A DNA stretch of 64,000 nt, taken from NCBI RefSeq assembly GCF_017591435.1, contig NC_059290.1, forward strand, positions 5,951,594 to 6,015,593, written 5' to 3'. Below are positions 34,822-48,821 of the stretch, in pieces. Positions within the stretch are counted from its first letter, which is position 1; every line of letters begins with the position of its first letter. Under the pieces are notes generated by a model. It was given only the letters and a program-made list of their open reading frames with translations. It searched no databases and was not told the origin of the DNA. Made by a program: the position numbers and the translations under genes. This DNA comes from Portunus trituberculatus. Its lineage: Eukaryota; Arthropoda; Malacostraca; Decapoda; Portunidae.

Positions 34822-37165
34822 CATTCTTGATCTCTTCCTCACCTCTAATCCTTCTACTTATGCTGTCACCCTTTCATCTCCGTTGGGCTCCTCCGATCAG
34901 AATCTCATCTCTGTATCTTATCCTATTTCTCCAATCCCTCCGCAGGATCCCCCAAAGCGAAGGTGCCTCTGGCGTTTTGCCTCTGCCAGTTGGGGGGACC
35001 TGAGGAGGTTTTATGCTGATTTTCCCTGGAATCATTACTGTTTCCGTGTCAGAGACACATCTCTTTGTGCTGAACGCATAACAGAGGTGATAGTGTGTGG
35101 CATGGAGGCGTACATTCCTCATTCTTTTCTCAACCTAAACCTTCTAAACCTTGGTTTAACTCAGCCTGTTCTCGTGCTATACATGATAGAGGTTGCCCAC
35201 AAAAGGTACTTGAGCCTTCCATCTCCTGAATCTCACACACTTTATATCTCTGCCCGGAATCATGCCAAGTCTGTTCTTCAACTTGCCAAACACTCCTTCA
35301 TAAATAGAAAATGTCAAAATCTTTCAAACTCAAACTCTCCTCGTGACTTCTGGCATCTAGCCAAAAACATCTCAAATAACTTCACTTCTTCATCTTTCCT
35401 CCTTTATTTCATCCTGATGGCACCACTGCCATCTCTTCTGTCTCTAAAGCTGAACTCTTCTCTCAAACCTTTGCTCACAACTCCACCTTGGACGATTCTG
35501 GGCTTGTCCTCCTCTCCTCCTCCCTCTGACTATTTCATGTCTACAATCAAAATTCTTCGTAATGATGTTTTCCATGCCCTCGCTGGCCTAAACCCTCGGA
35601 AGGCTTATGGACCTGATGGGGTCCCTCCTATTGTTCTCAAAAACTGTGCTTCCATGCTTGCACCTTGCCTGGCCAAACTCTTCCAACTTTGTCTATCGAC
35701 TTCTACCTTTCCTTCCTGCTGGAAGTTCGCCTACATTCAGCCTGTTCCTAAAAAGGGTGACCTCAAACTACCGTCCTATAGCTTTAATCTCTTGCTTGTC
35801 TAAAGTTTTTGAATCTATCCTGAATAGGAAGATTCTCAAACATCTATCACTTCACAATCTTCTGTCTGATCGCCAGTATGGCTTCCGTCAAGGTCGCTCT
35901 GTTGGTGATCTTCTGGCTTTCCTTACTGAGTCTTGGTCATCCTCTTTTAGAGATTTCGGTGAAACTTTTGCTGTAGCGTTAGACATATCAAAAGCTTTTG
36001 ATAGAGTCTGTCATAAAGCTTTGATTTCTAAACTGCTCTCCTACGGCTTCTATCCTTCTCTCTGCAACTTTATCTCAAGTTTCCTTTCCGATCGTTTTAT
36101 TACTGCTGTGGTAGAGGTCACTTCTTCTCCTAAATCTATTTATAGTGGAGTTCCTCAAGGTACTGTCCTATCGCCCCCACTCTCTTTCTATTATTCATTA
36201 ATGACCTTCTTAACCAAACTTCTTGCCCTGAGGACACCACCCTTCATCTTTCCACGTCCTTTCAGAGACGACCAACCCTTTAGGAAGTCAACAGATCACG
36301 CAGGGACGGCACAGAACGCCTGACTTCCGATCTTTCTAAGATTTCCGATTCGGGCAAAAAAAATCTATAGTAGTTTTCAATGCCTCAAAAACTCAATTCC
36401 TCCATCTATCAACTCGATACAACTTTCCAGACAACTATCCCCTCTTCTTCAATGACACTCAACTGTCTCCCTCCTCCGCACTGAATATCCGCGGTCTGTC
36501 CTTTACTCATAATCTTAACTGGAAATTTCACATCTCATCTCTTGCTAAAACAGCTTCTATGAAGTTAGGCGTTCTGAGGCGTCTCCGCCAGTTTTTTCGC
36601 CCCTCCAAATGCTTACTCTGTACAAGGACCTTATCCGTCCTTGTATGGAGTACTCTTCGCTTGTTTTGGGGAGTTGCAGTCACACAGTTTTACAAGATAG
36701 GGTGGAATCAAAAGCTTTTCGTCTCATCAACTCCTCTCCTCTGATAACTGTCTTCAGCCTCTTTCTCACCGCCGAGATGTTGCATCTCTTTCTATCTTTT
36801 ATCGCTGTTTTCATGCTAACTGTTCTACTGATCTTGCTAACTGCATGCCTTCCCTCCTCCTGCGTCCTCGCTGCACAAGACTTTCTTCTTCCTTTCATCT
36901 CTATTCTGTCCAACTCCCTATCGCAAGAGTTAACCAGAACTCTCAATCATTCATATCTTTAACTGGTAAGCTCTGGAACTCCCTCCCTGCATCTGTATTT
37001 CCGACTTTCTACGACTTGTCTTCTTATTAGAGGAAGGTATCGAGGCATTTACTCCATAATTTTGGCTGACGCTTTTCCTCTCTGTAGAGAGACAACACTC
37101 AAGTGGGCCTTTTTTTTAATGTCTTTTTTTTTTTTCCTTGGTTGGCCATCTTTCCTACATAAGAA
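34822..37165 (+). mobile_element. LINE family 1, copy C
   Basis: Plus-strand copy starting late in the endonuclease (DLFLTSNPSTYAVTLSSPLG) and running through the linker and reverse transcriptase (LNPRKAYGPDGVPPIVLKN, VALDISKAFDRV, SGVPQGTVLS) to the 3' end. The catalytic Y/FADD box is gone: the Ile-His-Ser codons and ADD are replaced by a short deletion at about 36,226, so the frame passes from LLALR into TPPF. Two further frameshifts occur near 35,700 and 36,350. It stops against a long (TA)n tract. Confidence 0.9.
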
Positions 37166-37177
37166 AATAACTGAAAA

Positions 37178-37449
<272 letters not shown>

Positions 37450-38024
37450 GTGGGTCAGACATAAAGGGCCACGCCAGCCAGAACCGCGCTCAACAACAAC
37501 GAAAGTATCTGTTTCTCTCATTCTCACTTTTATCAGCGAGAAGAGAAGGGCAAAGCAAAATTGTAAGGACCCGCGGCCTGCGTTACATAAACCTCTTAAC
37601 GCTGAAACTGAAATTGCATAGAAGCACGCTATTCAGCGTTACTCTTCATTCCCCTATCAGACTATCCCATCTCATCTCTATCGGCGAGGAGAGAAGAGTC
37701 TTTCTGAAAGAAGAGATAGATGCGGCGCAGAAGTGTTTCGGAATGTAAAGTGCTTGGTATACATTGTTTGTACCGTATCATTATGCCCTAAATATTCGTG
37801 CGTAGAAAGTTCCTCAACACATCTGCTGTATAAATAATAAAATTATTTGAGAAGATACTTTATGATGAGTGTACAAATTATGTTTCTGTAAATTTTTGTA
37901 CGTTTTTTTTATACTTTTATTTTGTCATTTGGATGTTTTGTGGTATTGCAATCAGATGCATCAAAACACAGCTGTCAGGAGGTGAGGGGCCGGTCTGGGG
38001 GTGTCTGCTGTTTCACATCCTATT
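37450..38024 (+). promoter_or_regulatory. ARMC8: Candidate ARMC8 promoter and 5' UTR
   Basis: About 570 bp without microsatellites between transposon debris and the proposed first ARMC8 exon. It holds a purine-rich GAGAAGAGAAGGG segment at 37,539-37,551, its near-copy GGCGAGGAGAGAAGAG at 37,683, and a TTAT-rich stretch. No TATA box or initiator was convincingly placed. The role is inferred from position only. Confidence 0.3.
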
Positions 38025-38048
38025 ATGGAAGTTTTACCCACATATATG
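38025..38048 (+). CDS. ARMC8: Probable first coding exon of ARMC8
   Basis: ATG GAA GTT TTA CCC ACA TAT ATG is followed directly by GTAAGC, a strong donor, in phase 0. Joined to the exon at 59,129, also phase 0, the protein begins MEVLPTYM-DVEHSRVYIDQL. A Met directly before the DVE(x)SR block is what I recall for invertebrate ARMC8 starts, and human ARMC8 has a short N-terminus before the SSRHYVDRLF block. The call implies a 21-kb first intron. It rests on frame, donor quality and N-terminal sense; an RNA read would settle it. Confidence 0.55.
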
Positions 38049-39125
38049 GTAAGCATTCTTGTCGTTTAATGTTGTTTTAATGCCTAAGGACCCTTGCTAG
38101 CCCAGCGCCTCCCGGCCTCCTCCTGCAGGAGTGGCGGGAGAAGGCCACGCAGTTAGCTGAGGGCAGGTCATCCTCAGCACTGGGCTTCGCACCTCGTGGG
38201 CCAGGCAGCACCAGGGCCAGGCCGCCACCCCTTGGTGCTTGACGCTCGCCGGGGACAATGCTGCCCTGGTTAGGTGCAGTAGAGTGGTGCCCAGGACGTG
38301 TGGTGCGCCATTGACATGGGAGTGGCAGGGCGTGTTAGAGTGGTCGCCTCTGTTGTTTGCCTGGGGTTGTTAGTGTTTATTTAAAAAGGAATAAGTTTCT
38401 TGCATTATTTTGGAAGAATGTTAAGAAGGTATTGAGATCACAGCAGAATTTCATATTAAGGTCAATTTGTTAGGTTTCTATTAATTAACTTGAGTTTCAT
38501 TGCTGATCCCATTGAGTTGATCTTGATAAAAAAAAAAAAGTAATTTTCTGCTAAAAATGAGCAGTCAATACTTGACAATGGCAGAAATGTCTAGTTATGA
38601 ATCATTGAAGGAATCCAGGAGGGAGTGTTAGGAGGCCAGTAAATTGAGCTTAGAAAGGTTAGGTATGGTTTAATGCAAATAATGCTCTAAACTTTGTTGC
38701 TGTTAAGAATTTGATAAGTTGCATATGAAGGACTCCATGTGGTGGCTGGGAAGTGTTGCATGGTGGAGGTGGTGAGCATAGTGGGGCATGTGAACAAAAA
38801 AGAAGATGATCACGATTATCAATAAATCAATAACAATAACCTAATTGGCAGTTACTGATAATTGATGACTGTCAAGAAATCTACAGCCCAATAACTGATA
38901 ACTGATAAATCCAAAATATTTATCCTAGTGATAACAATGTGGATAAAAAAAAAAAAAGATAGTTCCAGCTCTTGTTTTTTAGCCTTATTGAAAACTTAGA
39001 AAAATCTTAGAAAAAAAAAACTTCAGATCCAGTGTTTATCTTGACTCTTCACTATTGAAAAGTGCTGTTTTGATTTAAATTTGATTTTGAAAGTAAAAAA
39101 TTTCAACATACTGATATTACAAATA
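38049..39125. other. ARMC8 intron 1, start: GC-rich patch then non-coding
   Basis: 38,095-38,370 is GC-rich and may be part of a CpG-rich promoter region. The rest to 39,125 is AT-rich with several A runs. A GATAA-word-rich segment at 38,815-38,945 resembles the putative hAT end at 37,308-37,449. Confidence 0.45.
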
Positions 39126-39309
39126 CAGAAGTATCTTGAGTTACGAGCACCTTGCCTTACAAGTAATACAAGATGTGAGCTGTTTCTTGGTCAGTATTTT
39201 GCTTTGATTTACGAGCCAAAATTTTAGTTGTGAGGTAGCTCCAGGTGTGCTGCCACTCTTTTGTGCAGCAAACACCCACCATCCCACCTGTGACTCTTTC
39301 AGTTAGTTA

Positions 39310-39390
<81 letters not shown>

Positions 39391-39760
39391 CCCCTCCCTC
39401 CCCACTGTAGAAGCATTTCTGGTGTTGAGCTACTAGCATTTTGTGGTTTTATGCAGTTATTTAGCTAAATTTCTTTTGTCTGACTATTGGTCCTAAGCAA
39501 GTGACACATATCATAACACATGTTGAACTCACTTCTGAAACATTTTGAAAAGGGGGTTGTAACAAACCTCCTTGGACTGCTATTTTGTGAAATGCCTTGC
39601 AAATGAATAAGAGGAAAGTATGGCAAACAAATAAAAAAAGTCAATGAAGAAAACTAAGTAAAAAAAAATGTAGGAATGAAGTCCAATAATAAAGTGTAGC
39701 ATTAATGTAAGTTCAGTTCAGAGATTAATGGAGAATTAGTGGCGAAGGAAAGTACAGTGG
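39126..39760 (+). mobile_element. Tigger-like element A, copy 1, decayed
   Basis: The left end CAGAAGTATCTTGAGTTACG, preceded by TA, and the internal ATTTACGAGCCAAAATTTTAG and CAGTTATTTAGCTAAATTTC match the element at 59,752-60,400. A long (CT)n tract has grown inside (39,313-39,388). The internal GGTCCTAAGCAAGTGACACA corresponds to the transposase start of copy 2, but its ATG is lost. The right end is cut off by the element starting at 39,762. Confidence 0.6.
39313..39388. repeat. (CT)n microsatellite
   Basis: About 37 CT units inside Tigger-like element A, copy 1. Confidence 0.97.
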
Positions 39761-39761
39761 T

Positions 39762-40005
39762 ACCTCGTGATAACAGACACTTTGAAGGTAAGAAGTTGTC
39801 CGTTACTGAGAGTTGTTTATCTGCGAGACCCTCAACCTTTCTATTTTTCAGTAATTTATTCCCTTTTTTAAAAGCACAAAAAATATTTTGAACATTAAAA
39901 CCACGTTATTCTACGCTCAGTGCTAAAATAAAAGATTTTTTTTATTATCTAAGAAGTGTATAGTAATAAAAATTGATCTTAACAAGAACAGATGAATTAA
40001 AGATA
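39762..40005 (+). mobile_element. Tigger-like end, CAGTGGTACC type
   Basis: CAGTGGTACCTCGTGATAAC preceded by TA, followed by GACACTTTGAAGGTAAG. This is the classic pogo/Tigger style of end. Its partner end was not found; the next element begins at about 40,006. Confidence 0.5.
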
Positions 40006-40905
40006 TAGTGGAGATTCAATACATAAATGTCTAAACACTCAAACTTTTCAATACTTGAACGCAAAAGTTTGATTTAATACTCGAAAAAATATCTGATAGT
40101 TGAACGTCCACACATGAGGTTGTAAACAAAGGCTCCCTGGCATCCACCTTCCCCATCCGCCAGTTGTGACTTGTGCTGCCGCAGTCATGAGAATAACATT
40201 CTCTTGCATTCTATCTGTAGGTTGTCATTTATAAACTAATATTAACACCAAAGGCTTATTAGTGGTGAAAATATCTGGTAATCAAATGGCCGTACATATG
40301 GTCATATACAAAGCTCTGTCATCTCCCTTCTTGCAGCCATCACTGTACTGTTCTGATACTGTATTACCGGTAATACTGGTAATCCTGGGATTATGGTAAT
40401 ATTGATATATTTGATGCCAGTGCGCATCCCTAGTCCTGCCTGTCTTGGGAAAAATAATATTCTCCTGCGTTTTGTTGGTAGTTTTTCATTCAGAAATTTA
40501 CAGTGGCACCAAAGAGGCTTATTAGTGATGAAAATAAGGAGTTTAGTGAGAGTGCAAGTGTTAGTGAGTCACAGGCCTCCATTAGTGGATTCACAGGAAT
40601 CACACCAGGCAAAAAGCTAGAACAACGTTTTCGTAGATAGTGACTCATCCTCCAGTGACCTCCCTCCTCCTCTTCCCCACCCTTCTCCCCTCTTCTTCTA
40701 AGTTATCCATCACCAGCCTTCACTTATGGTATATACAAATCAAAATTGAAAAAAATAAATAAATACATTGAAATTTTTACAAACTTGAGGTTTTGCTAAG
40801 ATTAGAATGAATTACTTGATTTATACGTAGGTATCACCTGTCGAACTTTTTAATACTCAAACAGCCATTTGGAATGAATTAAGTTTGAGTATTGAGTCTC
40901 CACTG
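40006..40905 (+). mobile_element. Tigger-like element with CAGTGGAGACTCAATAC ends
   Basis: Left end TAGTGGAGATTCAATACAT and right end in minus sense CAGTGGAGACTCAATACTC form inverted repeats; the subterminal CACTCAAACTTTTCAATAC and CAAACTTAATTCATTCC also correspond. Inside, at about 40,505-40,620, a plus-strand frame reads APKRLISDENKEFSESASVS and on to GITPGKKLEQRFR, an N-terminal region like those of Tigger-derived proteins. An internal part appears twice (TAACACCAAAGGCTTATTAGTGGTGAAAAT near 40,243 and CACCAAAGAGGCTTATTAGTGATGAAAAT near 40,507). Confidence 0.6.
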
Positions 40906-40999
40906 TGTAGTGTAATGGCCGATTCCCATGTGGCCTAGTGCCATAGTGCTATTCTTAACAAGTATTTAATGACTGCCTGAAGGACCTTCTGAGGTGACA

Positions 41000-41821
<822 letters not shown>

Positions 41822-42055
41822 GCAGTGTCATTATCCTTGCTTGCCCAACAACATTCAAACAGAAATGTATAACTAGCAATTCACTCTGGCAGGCCAAGGG
41901 TCAAACCAACCTGGGATCCCATTTAGCATGCAGGAGTAGATAAACCCAGACCTTTTTTGGCTTGCCATTATGATTCCCTAAAAATTGCTTAGTATATGAC
42001 CAGTCCATTATTTAGCAAAATCCATTACTTCAAGGTCCATTATCGTGAGGCACCA

Positions 42056-42060
42056 ATATA

Positions 42061-42138
<78 letters not shown>
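42056..42138. repeat. (TA)n flanking a Tigger-like element
   Basis: (TA)n with one GTA interruption, ending exactly at the CAG of the element at 42,139. Confidence 0.95.
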
Positions 42139-42141
<3 letters not shown>

Positions 42142-43079
42142 TAAAGTCCCAGGTTACGTCGGTCTCGAGTTACGTCAAACTCGTAGTTACGTCAGTCCAC
42201 TATAAGGCAATTTAAGATTAAAAAAATTGGAAATTTATAAATCGTAAAGTGCGGGATTTATTGTTATTGTTGGTGGTTGCCCGCCACACCACCCGCCTCA
42301 CGCTTGAATACAATAACACCCTACCTCAGTTCCACCACACCATCGCCCCTAGCAAGAGTGTTATACTACTTTTGGATTTACTGACTCAAGTTCTTAGTAT
42401 CTTGCTCAATGGCACCAAAGAGAAAACTTCTTAGTGACAGCAGTGATGCTAAGAAAAGGAAAACCATTATGCTACAAGAAAAAGAGGACATAATTGAAAG
42501 ACATGAGAAGGGAGGCAGCAGCTGTGTGTGAGGGAGGGAAGAAGAAAATGGGAAGCCCGTTACCATGACAATGGGGAGGTTGACGACCTTGAGGGCTCGC
42601 ACACCCATCACAACAATAACAACTCCGTAGCCTTCGCCTGGGCCACAAGACACTCGCAGCTGACTTGCACCGTCTCCGCCTGTCTGCTGATCCCTATTGC
42701 CCTTTCCTATTGCATTTCCTGCCCCGCTGCCCACGCTTCTACTCCCACCGCACTGCACTACGCTCCCAGCTGTCCACCCTGGGCGTCACAACATTCGACC
42801 TGCCCACCCTTCTGGCGGCCTCAGGCGTCCACCCCTCTCTGCAACCTGCAGTCCTTCGTTCGTGGCCCTAATCAACAACAAAAACAAGCTTGTGTTTCAT
42901 ATTCCTACATAGTTGTAAATAATATAACAATATAACCTTTAACTTACCTGAATGACCATAAACAATGATTGGTTGAAAACTCCATAATATGCTTTGAAAT
43001 GTACGGAAACTCGAGTTATGTATAAAATCGACTTACGTCATGTTTCAGGAACGTAACTCTGACGTAAACCGAGACCTTA

Positions 43080-43082
<3 letters not shown>
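42139..43082 (+). mobile_element. Tigger-like element E, copy 1, carrying a captured LINE fragment
   Basis: The left end CAGTAAAGTCCCAGGTTACG and the right end in minus sense CAGTAAGGTCTCGGTTTACG form inverted repeats, each flanked by TA. A 40-codon frame from 42,409 to the TGA at 42,529 starts MAPKRKLLSDSSDAKKRK, followed by a EKEDIIERHEKGG block typical of the CENP-B/pogo N-terminal helix-turn-helix. From about 42,635 to 42,880 the interior instead matches the C-terminal zinc-knuckle region of a LINE (compare 52,872-53,250). An inverted copy with the same capture lies at 51,662-52,610. Confidence 0.8.

Positions 43083-43160
<78 letters not shown>
43083..43160. repeat. (TA)n between element E and LINE copy D
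   Basis: About 38 TA units joined on one side to the Tigger-like right end and on the other to the A tail of LINE copy D. Confidence 0.96.
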
Positions 43161-43169
<9 letters not shown>

Positions 43170-44490
43170 TTATATAAGAGGGAGAACTACCAAGGGCTAA
43201 AAAGTAAATATTAGAAAAAAAGGCCCACTTGAATTGTAGTCTCCATAAAATAATCAAAAGAATTAGTCAAAATACATGGACAAATGTCTTGACACCTCTC
43301 TCTTAAAAGAAGTTAAGTCATAGGAAGATGGAAATACAGAGGTATGAATGATTGAGAGTAGTGGTTAACTCTTGTATTAGAGGGTTGGACAGAATAAGGA
43401 TGAGGGCAAGAAGAAAACCTTGTGCAGTGAGGCTGCAGGAGGAGGGGAGACATGCAATTAGCAAGATCAATAGAGCAGTTAGCATGAAAATAGCGATGAA
43501 AGATAGAAAGGGATGCAACATTTCGGCAGTGAGAAAGAAGCTGAAGACAGTCAGTCATTGGAGGGGAGTTCATGGGACGAAAAGCTAATGATTCCACCCT
43601 ATCTAATAAAGCTGTATGAGTGGAACCCCAAACATGTGAAGAGTAGTCCATACAAGGACGGATAAGGCCCTTGTACAGAGTTAGCAGTTGGAGGAGCGAG
43701 AAAAACTGGCAGAGACGCCACAGAATGCCTAACTTCATAGAAGCTGTTCTAGCAAGAGATGAGATGTGAAGTTTCCAGTTAAGGTTATGAGTAAAGGACA
43801 GACCGAGAATATTTAGTGTGGAAGAGGGAGACAGTTAAGTGTCATTGAAGAAAAGGGGATAGTTTTCTGGAAGATTGTGTCAAATTGATAGATTGAGGAA
43901 TTGAGTTTTGGAGGCATTGCAGACTACTAAGTTTTGTCTGCCCCAATCAAAAATCTTAGAAAGATCAGAAGTCAGGCATTCTGTGGTGTCCCTGTGTGAT
44001 CTGTTGACTTTCTGAAGGGTTGGACGTCTCTGAAAGGACATGGAAAGATGTAGCATAAGAGCATAGGAGTGGATAGGGCAAAAAGTTTGGATAAGGTCAT
44101 TAATGAATAATTGAAAGAGAATGGGTGATAGGACAGTACCCTGAGGAACACCACTATTAAAAGATTTAGGAGAAGAACAGTGGCTGTCTGCCACGGCTGC
44201 AATAGAACGGTCGTAAAGGAAACTTGAGATAAAGTTGCAGAGAGAAGAATAGAAATTGTAGGAAGGCAGTTTGGAAATCAAAGATTTGTGCCAGACTCTA
44301 TCAAAAGCTTTTGATATGTCTAACACGACAGGAAAAGTTTCACAGAAATCTCTAAAAGAAGATGACCAAGACTCAGTAAGGAACGCCAGAAGATCACCAG
44401 TAGTGGCTGTGATGGAAGCCATACTGGCGATCAGATAGAAGGTTGTTGTGAAGTGACAGATGTTTAGAATCTTTCTATTGAGGATTGATT
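43161..44490 (-). mobile_element. LINE family 1, copy D, 5' truncated
   Basis: Minus-strand reading starts within the reverse transcriptase just before GDLLAFLTESWSSSFRDF and runs through VVLDISKAFDRVWHKSL and NSGVPQGTVLSPILFQLFIN to the 3' A tail at 43,161. The catalytic box is deleted: SYA is followed directly by LMLHLSM, removing the two Asp codons. The 5' end at about 44,490 joins unrelated sequence. Confidence 0.88.
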
Positions 44491-44784
44491 CCATCACAAC
44501 TTGCAAATTGCAAACACAAATCAGAACATCCGTGGCAGGACTGAACACTCGCAACTTCTCTCATACATGTAATAGTGCCTACCTGCACCTCCTCACTTTA
44601 CTGAACAACAATTTCACCTACAGCACCCAGCCATAAATTCATTTATTGCTACTACATTTTGCACGATTAAAAGAATCATGAAAGTTAACATAAACGTAAA
44701 TAAATAATTCTGGTTTTGAGGAAATGAAATGTCCTTCCTCCGCACCCCCTATTCTCTCACTTACAGGTTCTATCACTGGGAGGT

Positions 44785-45881
<1,097 letters not shown>

Positions 45882-46548
45882 ACTCCGCTTAACGAACGTT
45901 TGTGTAACGAATTTCCAGTTTAATGTACTATATAAAGTTAGACCAAAAAGTCCGCATAACGTACAACCACATCCGTTTTAGCGAATTTTCTGGGTTTGAA
46001 TTTGCCAGGTGAGGGACCGAACGCAGCAGCTTCGCTGTGATTGGCTGGCTCCTTGCCTAAGCTGGATCCAAGATTCTTTAACAACGTCAGAGCAACCTCC
46101 TGCCGCGAAATGGCTTCCATGAATGCTTGGAGGGACGTTGACAAGGTTGCTATGAGGTTGCTCTGAGGTTGCTGGGAACACCACCTCTGGAGGTGGTGTT
46201 ACAGTCTTATATATGCATTTATGTTCACAAAACAACATTTCTATTAGCTTTTTACAAACCTTGCCCCCAAGAACGGATTGTTTTGTAATGCATAAAGTGA
46301 AATCTTACATGGAATACCAAAAAATAAAGCAGAGATGAGATTGGTCACAGACGAAGCAGAGACTCACGGCGACTTGGCCGCTTCTTCTTCTTCTTGTGAC
46401 CCTTTTAGCTTGAGTGTTGTCTTTCACCACGATATTAAATTTATGTTTCCACTCCTCTATTGCCTGCTATAATGGATATCATATCTTAGTATTCATATAT
46501 GCTCATGCCATGAAGATAACCTCGAGTCCATGGCACTGAGTGATAGTG

Positions 46549-46586
46549 AATTACTAATGAAATACCGCGGTATTTCATTAGTAATT
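46549..46586. repeat. Perfect palindrome, 38 bp, first occurrence
   Basis: AATTACTAATGAAATACCG followed immediately by its exact reverse complement, with no spacer, centred on CCGCGG at 46,567/46,568. The same palindrome occurs at 54,019-54,060. Confidence 0.95.
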
Positions 46587-46587
46587 A

Positions 46588-46685
46588 GGGATTAGAATGG
46601 TCACTCTTTTTAGGAACAGGCTGAATGTAGGCAAACTTCCAGCAAGAAGGAAAGTTAGAAGTCGATAGGCATAGTTGAAAGAGTT
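46588..46685 (-). mobile_element. LINE family 1, copy E, downstream remnant
   Basis: Minus sense reads AACTCTTTCAACTATGCCTA, then the codons for the SCWKFAYIQPVPKK block and TTCTAATCCCT, i.e. the next part of the family 1 LINE after the segment ending at 48,820. It is separated from it by LINE family 2 and is cut off at 46,588 against the palindrome. Confidence 0.85.
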
Positions 46686-48821
46686 ATAATAATAATAATA
46701 ATAATAATACGGTTTATTAGACATTGCAGCCCAAAGGCTGAAAATTTACAGAAAACGGGTGGATGTATTTGTACATACTTTAAAAAACAAAACAAAACAA
46801 AACAATTAAAGACTTAATATTATACAAGAATAACTTAATATTATACAAGAATAAACGAATGCATCTTGTTACTGTGTGTTTATTGCGTGTACCATGGCTG
46901 GCACAGCACTCTTTTTGTAGCGATCGGTTCTGGCTCTGATTGGCACGAGTGTGTTGGCGTGCCTCACCGATGTACGATTATGTGGTGCAGTGGGGGGGAG
47001 GTCACGGTGGCGGGGGTGGTGCAGCAGCCGGCGGCCCATCTGTTCCAGGAGTAGCGTGTGGCAGTCCTGCAGGGTGTTGAGCTTCAGGGCGTGCAGGGCG
47101 TCTTGGTAGCTGGTATAGTTGCTTCCCAAGATCAGCCGACACGCCCGTTTTTGTACTTTTTGTACTGTCTCCAGTTGGCGGCGCTGGGTGAGGGTCAGTG
47201 AGCTAGACCATGCAGGGGATGCATATGTGAGCTTCGGCAGGATAAAGCAAAAATACACTCCTGCCAGCTCACCGGGGGGGGTTCCCAGGGTCTTGAGTTG
47301 CCTGAGAAGGTGTAGTTTGTAGGTCGCAGACTTGACCAGGTTGCCGACTTGAAGTTTCCAGGTGAGCTGGTCGTCAATGGTCACGCCCAGCAGCTTGGCC
47401 GACCTGACCACCTGGAGGGAACTGTTGCTGATGGAGACATGGGGGCGGGACTGTAGCAGCACTAGTAGAGGTGTTTATGTGCATGATTGTGGATTTATTT
47501 GCGTTGTTTGTGATGTGGTTGTTTGTCATCCATGTGTGTAGTGTGTTGAGGAGTGCTTGGAGTTGAGTGTAGTCTGGGTTTGTGTTGCTGAGTGTGACGC
47601 CTAGTGTTGTGTCGTCAATATATTTCCATCTGGATGGAGTGTCCGTGTCGTTAATAAGGAGGAGGAAACAGAGAGGTCCAAGCTTGGTCCCTTGGGGGAC
47701 GCCGCAAGTGAGGGGCTTAGAGGTGGAGGCCGCTCCTTGATACCTGACTACCTGTTGTCTGTCAGATAGGAAGTTTGCCAGCCATGCCACGATGTTGGGG
47801 GGAGGAGCTTTGTTGATCACAGTGTTGTGGTGCACTAAATCAAAAGCTTTTTTGAAATCAATAAAGGTGAGGGCTACAGAGGTCTTTCGTTTATCCAGGT
47901 TACTGTGAATAAAGTCAAGGAAGCTGATGAGGCAGTGTGTGGTGGAGGAAGATTTTACATTGCCGTATTGTTGTGGGTCTATGTGGGGGGTGAGGTGAGA
48001 GTAAGTGACTTTGAAAATAAAATCTTTGCATAGGAGACTTAGGATTGGAGTGATTGATATTGGTCTGATATCGTTGAGGGACTGTGGGTGAGATGTCTTG
48101 GGGATTGGTGTGACATGCGCTGTTTTCCAATCAACAGGACACGGGATTGGTGTGACATGCGCTGTTTTCCAATCAACAGGACACTGGATTTGGGATAGGG
48201 AGGCGTTGATGATAGAACAGAGTGGGACGGCCAGCTCAGGTGCAAACTCATGGTAGAGTCTCATGGGAGGGTCAACAGGTGTGGTGGAGTGCTTAGCCTT
48301 CAGCTTAAGGATGGATTTAATGACCTCACTTTCCTGAATTAAGGGTAGCGGGGCAGGAGCAGGGAGGTAAGTCGTGAGGGAGGATAGGTCTAGGGGTGGA
48401 AGGGATTGACAGATACCTGAAAGGTGAATGTTAATCTCCTCAGCAGCTTGTTGGGCGGGGAGGTGTGAGATGCCAGGGATGGGTGTTGATGGGTTGGTGA
48501 GGCCACATATGTTCTTAATTTTGGATATTGGTTTGTTTTAGGTTGTGGAGTTTGCTTGTGTAGTGGTTGGCTTTCACTTTCTTGATCTCCTGGATTACTT
48601 TGTAGCGTAAGGTCTTGTACAGCAAAGTATTTGTGTAGAAAGCCTTGTTGCGATGTCCTATTAGGCGTTTTATTCTTGGCGTAATCCACGGGGCATCAGC
48701 TGAGTGAGTTTGCATTGTCTTTAATGGGAAGTAGTTGTGGTATGCTGCCTGGATGGTATTAGTGAAGCATTCCCACTTCCTGTGAATGTTTTCTTCTTGC
48801 AGAACATCATTCCAGGCCAGC
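46686..48821 (-). mobile_element. LINE family 2, 5' truncated, nested in LINE family 1
   Basis: Minus strand, in order: a linker-region segment (ADAPWITPRIKRLIGHRNKA, 48,515-48,823), reverse transcriptase with ALTFIDFKKAFDLVHH (motif A), SKPLTCGVPQGTKLGPLCF (motif B) and KYIDDTTLGVTL (catalytic YIDD intact), then the thumb and C-terminal region (VTIDDQLTWK to the TGA near 46,869). The 3' UTR contains GCCTTTGGGCTGCAATG and AATAAA and ends in (TTA)n. A frame change at about 47,400-47,460 separates the two main frames. An exact 42-bp tandem duplication lies at 48,101-48,184. CR1-like by motif pattern. Confidence 0.88.
48101..48184 (-). repeat. 42-bp exact in-frame tandem duplication in LINE family 2
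   Basis: 48,101-48,142 and 48,143-48,184 are identical, duplicating the 14-residue block CPVDWKTAHVTPIP without breaking the reverse transcriptase frame. Confidence 0.95.

Noticed and set aside
46869..48689. Several overlapping plus- and minus-strand frames as host genes
   Set aside because: All belong to or shadow LINE family 2, identified by its reverse transcriptase motifs.
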